The notes beneath the pieces were generated by a model. That model had not been told where the DNA came from. It searched no databases and worked only from the letters and a program-made list of their open reading frames with translations. 64,000 nt of DNA from Asparagopsis taxiformis. Taxonomy: Eukaryota; Rhodophyta; Florideophyceae; Bonnemaisoniales; Bonnemaisoniaceae. The stretch covers positions 186,001 through 250,000 of the forward strand of contig JALQPE010002338.1 of assembly GCA_030407315.1 (NCBI GenBank), written 5' to 3'. The position numbers and the translations under genes were made by a program. Below, piece by piece: positions 61,580-64,000 of this stretch; positions within the stretch are counted from its first letter, which is position 1; each line of letters starts with the position of its first letter.

Positions 61580-63334
61580 ATGAATTTGAGTAATTTGAAA
61601 GGGGACAGCGGCTGCATGTGCTATAATAAAAAAGTGAATTAAATTAGTACGTACGCAGCGCACGTATGATACAAGCGGGGCGTTGTTTTGCTTTGCGTCG
61701 TGTCAGGGAAACGCAGCTGCTTGTCTACTGTACGTTGTGTCCAACAAAGTCGGGGACGCGGACGGGCCCGTTCCCCAGACTGAGAGGCTTTGCGTTTTGG
61801 CGCACGCAAATCCAAATCGGTTAGTTTCTCCGCTCGCCCCGACGCAGACCAATGTATCTGCCGCTTTCCTATTTTCGACTCGCCGCCGACGATGCCGCTT
61901 GCTCCACCTCGCAAGACACACGCTGTCCCAAAAGCATGCGACGCGACGCGACGCAACACGACTAGAGGCAGCAGCGTCGACCGAAGCGAGGCTGCACAGG
62001 TGACGTGAACAAGTTTCTGCGCAAGGTGAAACAGACTCGCGATGCATTTTCTCAATTTCATTACACCCTCGTGCGCGCACATTGCAGTAGCACATGTGTG
62101 TGCCTGCACGCGACGGCCAGTCGGGTACCGAATGAGTGCATGACATGGGGGAGACGCGACGCGGCATACCGCGCGTTATCGAGCGAGTCGAGTCGAACGC
62201 TTGTCGATGTTGGAAGGAAGGAAGGAGAGAGGTTGGCAGCATTGCCTGACTTTACACACACATGTCATGTTGGATGCATGTGGTGGCATGCCACGTGGAA
62301 AGCGGTGCACCGCACCGCATTCGACAGTGCGAGGCTGCACGAAGTGTAGGACTCGACGTTTTTTAATTGTTGAAAAACAATTTTTAAAGCAGCTGGTTTT
62401 TTTACACGACTCGATGCGCTGTCAGACATGCGATGGCCGTGTCGTGCCATGCCGCGGCTGCAGGTGTCGAGCAAACGTGTCACGCGCGTTGTCACAACAC
62501 GCCGATCCGCTCGCCGCGGCCTTGCAACACCGAGCGCAATTTGGCGTGAGAAATACTCGCTCCCGTGCTTGTTTCGCAACTTGCCACAAGCAACGCGCGC
62601 AGCTGTATCCAAAGATTGTCCAGAGATCAATTGGCGCCACAATGCAATACGTGCCCGGCGTTGCGCAACCAAACACTATGACAATTACAGCATCGCTTTT
62701 CGATGCAATGTACGTACATTTCGCACGCTATCATAGTTGATCCGCCCACCCACTCGCTTGTTTTTGATGCTTGCGAGTGCGCTCCCGTTGACAAGACATC
62801 ACGTCGAAAAGATCAAAAATTATACTCAAAATCTATATCCACCCGTATATGAAACTGAACCGCGATGCACAACACCAGCCACAAGGCCCATGGTGTACTC
62901 GTATCTCTCGCAATCAAATCACTTTCCGCCCAATATATGCACCCTCATGATGCTCTCGAGCTTTGCACGCTCCCCAGCAGCTCGACTCGACTCGACACTA
63001 ACACAACATCCATCACTATTCCATTCCTCCTCTCGCAATATCTATCCGCGTGGACTTTCCATTACCACACGCTGACCACTATTGCCATTCCAGCTTTCAA
63101 ACATATCTCAATATCTCACGACTGCACCCGCTCCGCTTCGCACTGCCCCACCGTACCCGCCCCTCATTCATACATACCCTCCATGCCCTCATTTCCCTAC
63201 GTCAACGATCATTATTTAGTGTCCAACTGTTACCCCTATTCCCATCCGCTCGGTTCAACCCTCGACCTCCCCGACCCCCCTTCTGAGCATCGCTCACAGA
63301 AATCTTCCTTTTTCCCCAACAGCGTCGCGCAACA
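61580..63334. other. Intergenic region upstream of the DUR3-like gene
   Basis: 1.75 kb. The left part is GC-rich with CG-containing short repeats (GCGAC units near 61938-61960). T-runs lie near 62359-62405. The right part (about 62950-63320) is pyrimidine-rich, as often seen before start codons in this window. Open frames on both strands overlap each other and lack domains. Confidence 0.5.
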
Positions 63335-64000
63335 ATGGCCTCTACAGCACAGAATGCTTCAGTGGTGGCAGCATTATTCGGATGTCCAAATCCGCAGAGT
63401 GCTTTTCGCAACTACTTTGCCTTCGAGCAGTATCAGTGTAGATCAGACTTCTTCGGAGGTCAAAACCCTCTCTCTCCGGGTGTCGGCTATGTTATTATCC
63501 TCGCATTCGGACTCACCTTTGGTCTATTCACTGTCGGGCTCGTCTACCTTGAACAATATCTCACTGGAGTCGAAATGAACTCAGAGTTCTTCAACACTGC
63601 CGGTCGTACCATCAAAACAGGTCTCACTGCCTCTGTCCTCGTTTCTCAGTGGACATGGGCCGCCACCCTGCTCCAATCATCTAATGTTGCGTATCGATAC
63701 GGAATATCTGGCCCCTTTTGGTATGCTTCGGGTGCAACCATTCAGATTCTATTGTTTTCCATGTTAGCAGTTCTCGTTAAGAGACGTGCGCCATCCGCTC
63801 ACACTTTCTTGGAAATCGTTCGTGCCAGATGGGGCACTACAGCACATCTGGTCTTCCTGCTCTTCGCCTTTCTTACCAATATTATCGTTACATCAATGCT
63901 CATCCTGGGAGGGTCTGCAGTGGTTTCTGCGCTTACCGGTATCAATGTCAATGTCGCTTCCATCCTCATCCCTCTTGGTGTTATTTCTTACACCCTTGCA
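63335..64000 (+). CDS. DUR3-type urea transporter (sodium:solute symporter family), 5' part only
   Basis: The open frame begins at the ATG at 63335 and continues without a stop to the window edge (222 codons). The first 50 residues are extracellular-type with several Cys. First helix [20 protein letters not shown], then [40 protein letters not shown] and [17 protein letters not shown], the near-invariant block of DUR3 proteins, followed by two more helices. DUR3 carries urea (in fungi also polyamines) into the cell with protons or sodium, and is typically induced by nitrogen limitation. Complete members have about 650-720 residues, so about two thirds lies beyond the edge. Confidence 0.93.
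   Translation, partial: MASTAQNASVVAALFGCPNPQSAFRNYFAFEQYQCRSDFFGGQNPLSPGVGYVIILAFGLTFGLFTVGLVYLEQYLTGVEMNSEFFNTAGRTIKTGLTASVLVSQWTWAATLLQSSNVAYRYGISGPFWYASGATIQILLFSMLAVLVKRRAPSAHTFLEIVRARWGTTAHLVFLLFAFLTNIIVTSMLILGGSAVVSALTGINVNVASILIPLGVISYTLA

Overview
The window is nuclear DNA from a photosynthetic eukaryote, most likely a red alga of florideophyte type; that assignment is inference. Supporting points: most genes are single-exon; the few introns are short GT-AG introns of 70-169 nt; intact eukaryotic housekeeping proteins are present (SEC13, U2A', Yippee, a mitochondrial uS13 and a yeast-type dCMP deaminase); a one-helix chlorophyll-binding motif protein and several N-termini resembling transit peptides are present; and a gene-dense half sits beside a gene-poor half holding a young Ty3/gypsy element.

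Layout. 0-5.5 kb: a small plastid-type hypothetical, an LHC-like motif protein, a phosphate-carrier-like protein with an odd N-terminus, and a spliced GNAT acetyltransferase. 5.5-18.8 kb: gene-poor, with microsatellites, long stretches without intact ORFs, and one complete retrotransposon (11176-16613) with apparently identical 332-bp LTRs, a TATT target duplication and a canonical GGGAAAC frameshift site between gag and pol. 18.8-30.6 kb: an FAD-dependent lactone-oxidase-like protein, an NmrA-like reductase, a spliced metacaspase, a near-perfect 498-bp inverted repeat carrying tRNA-Arg(ACG) in both arms, a spliced BT1-family transporter and SEC13. 30.6-38.3 kb: sparse, with a possible decayed bZIP-like gene, an intact bZIP gene and U2A'. 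38.3-55.4 kb: compact housekeeping genes, often tail-to-tail with tiny or negative spacing (uS13m, Yippee/DCD1, glutathione reductase, a DUF218 protein, a protein kinase, a FIST protein, membrane proteins, a DUF1295 protein/alpha-beta hydrolase pair, and a zinc-finger protein/Maf pair). 55.8-61.6 kb: one four-exon gene for about 1803 residues made of five tandem bestrophin-like units. The right edge holds the start of a DUR3-type urea transporter.

The most notable feature is the five-unit bestrophin gene. Known bestrophins assemble as rings of five separate subunits, so a polypeptide with exactly five units could be a naturally concatenated, fixed-order pentamer. The fusion follows from the reading frames: exon 2 alone contains the end of unit 1, all of units 2 and 3 and the start of unit 4, while exon 4 contains the end of unit 4 and all of unit 5. 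Pentamer formation and the transported ion are inference.

Functional themes are redox and ascorbate-like metabolism (glutathione reductase, lactone oxidase), nucleotide quality control (dCMP deaminase, Maf), small-solute transport (phosphate-carrier-like, BT1, bestrophin array, DUR3) and RNA or secretory housekeeping. There are no operons. Several start codons were set to the first in-frame ATG because the longest open frames began at non-ATG codons.
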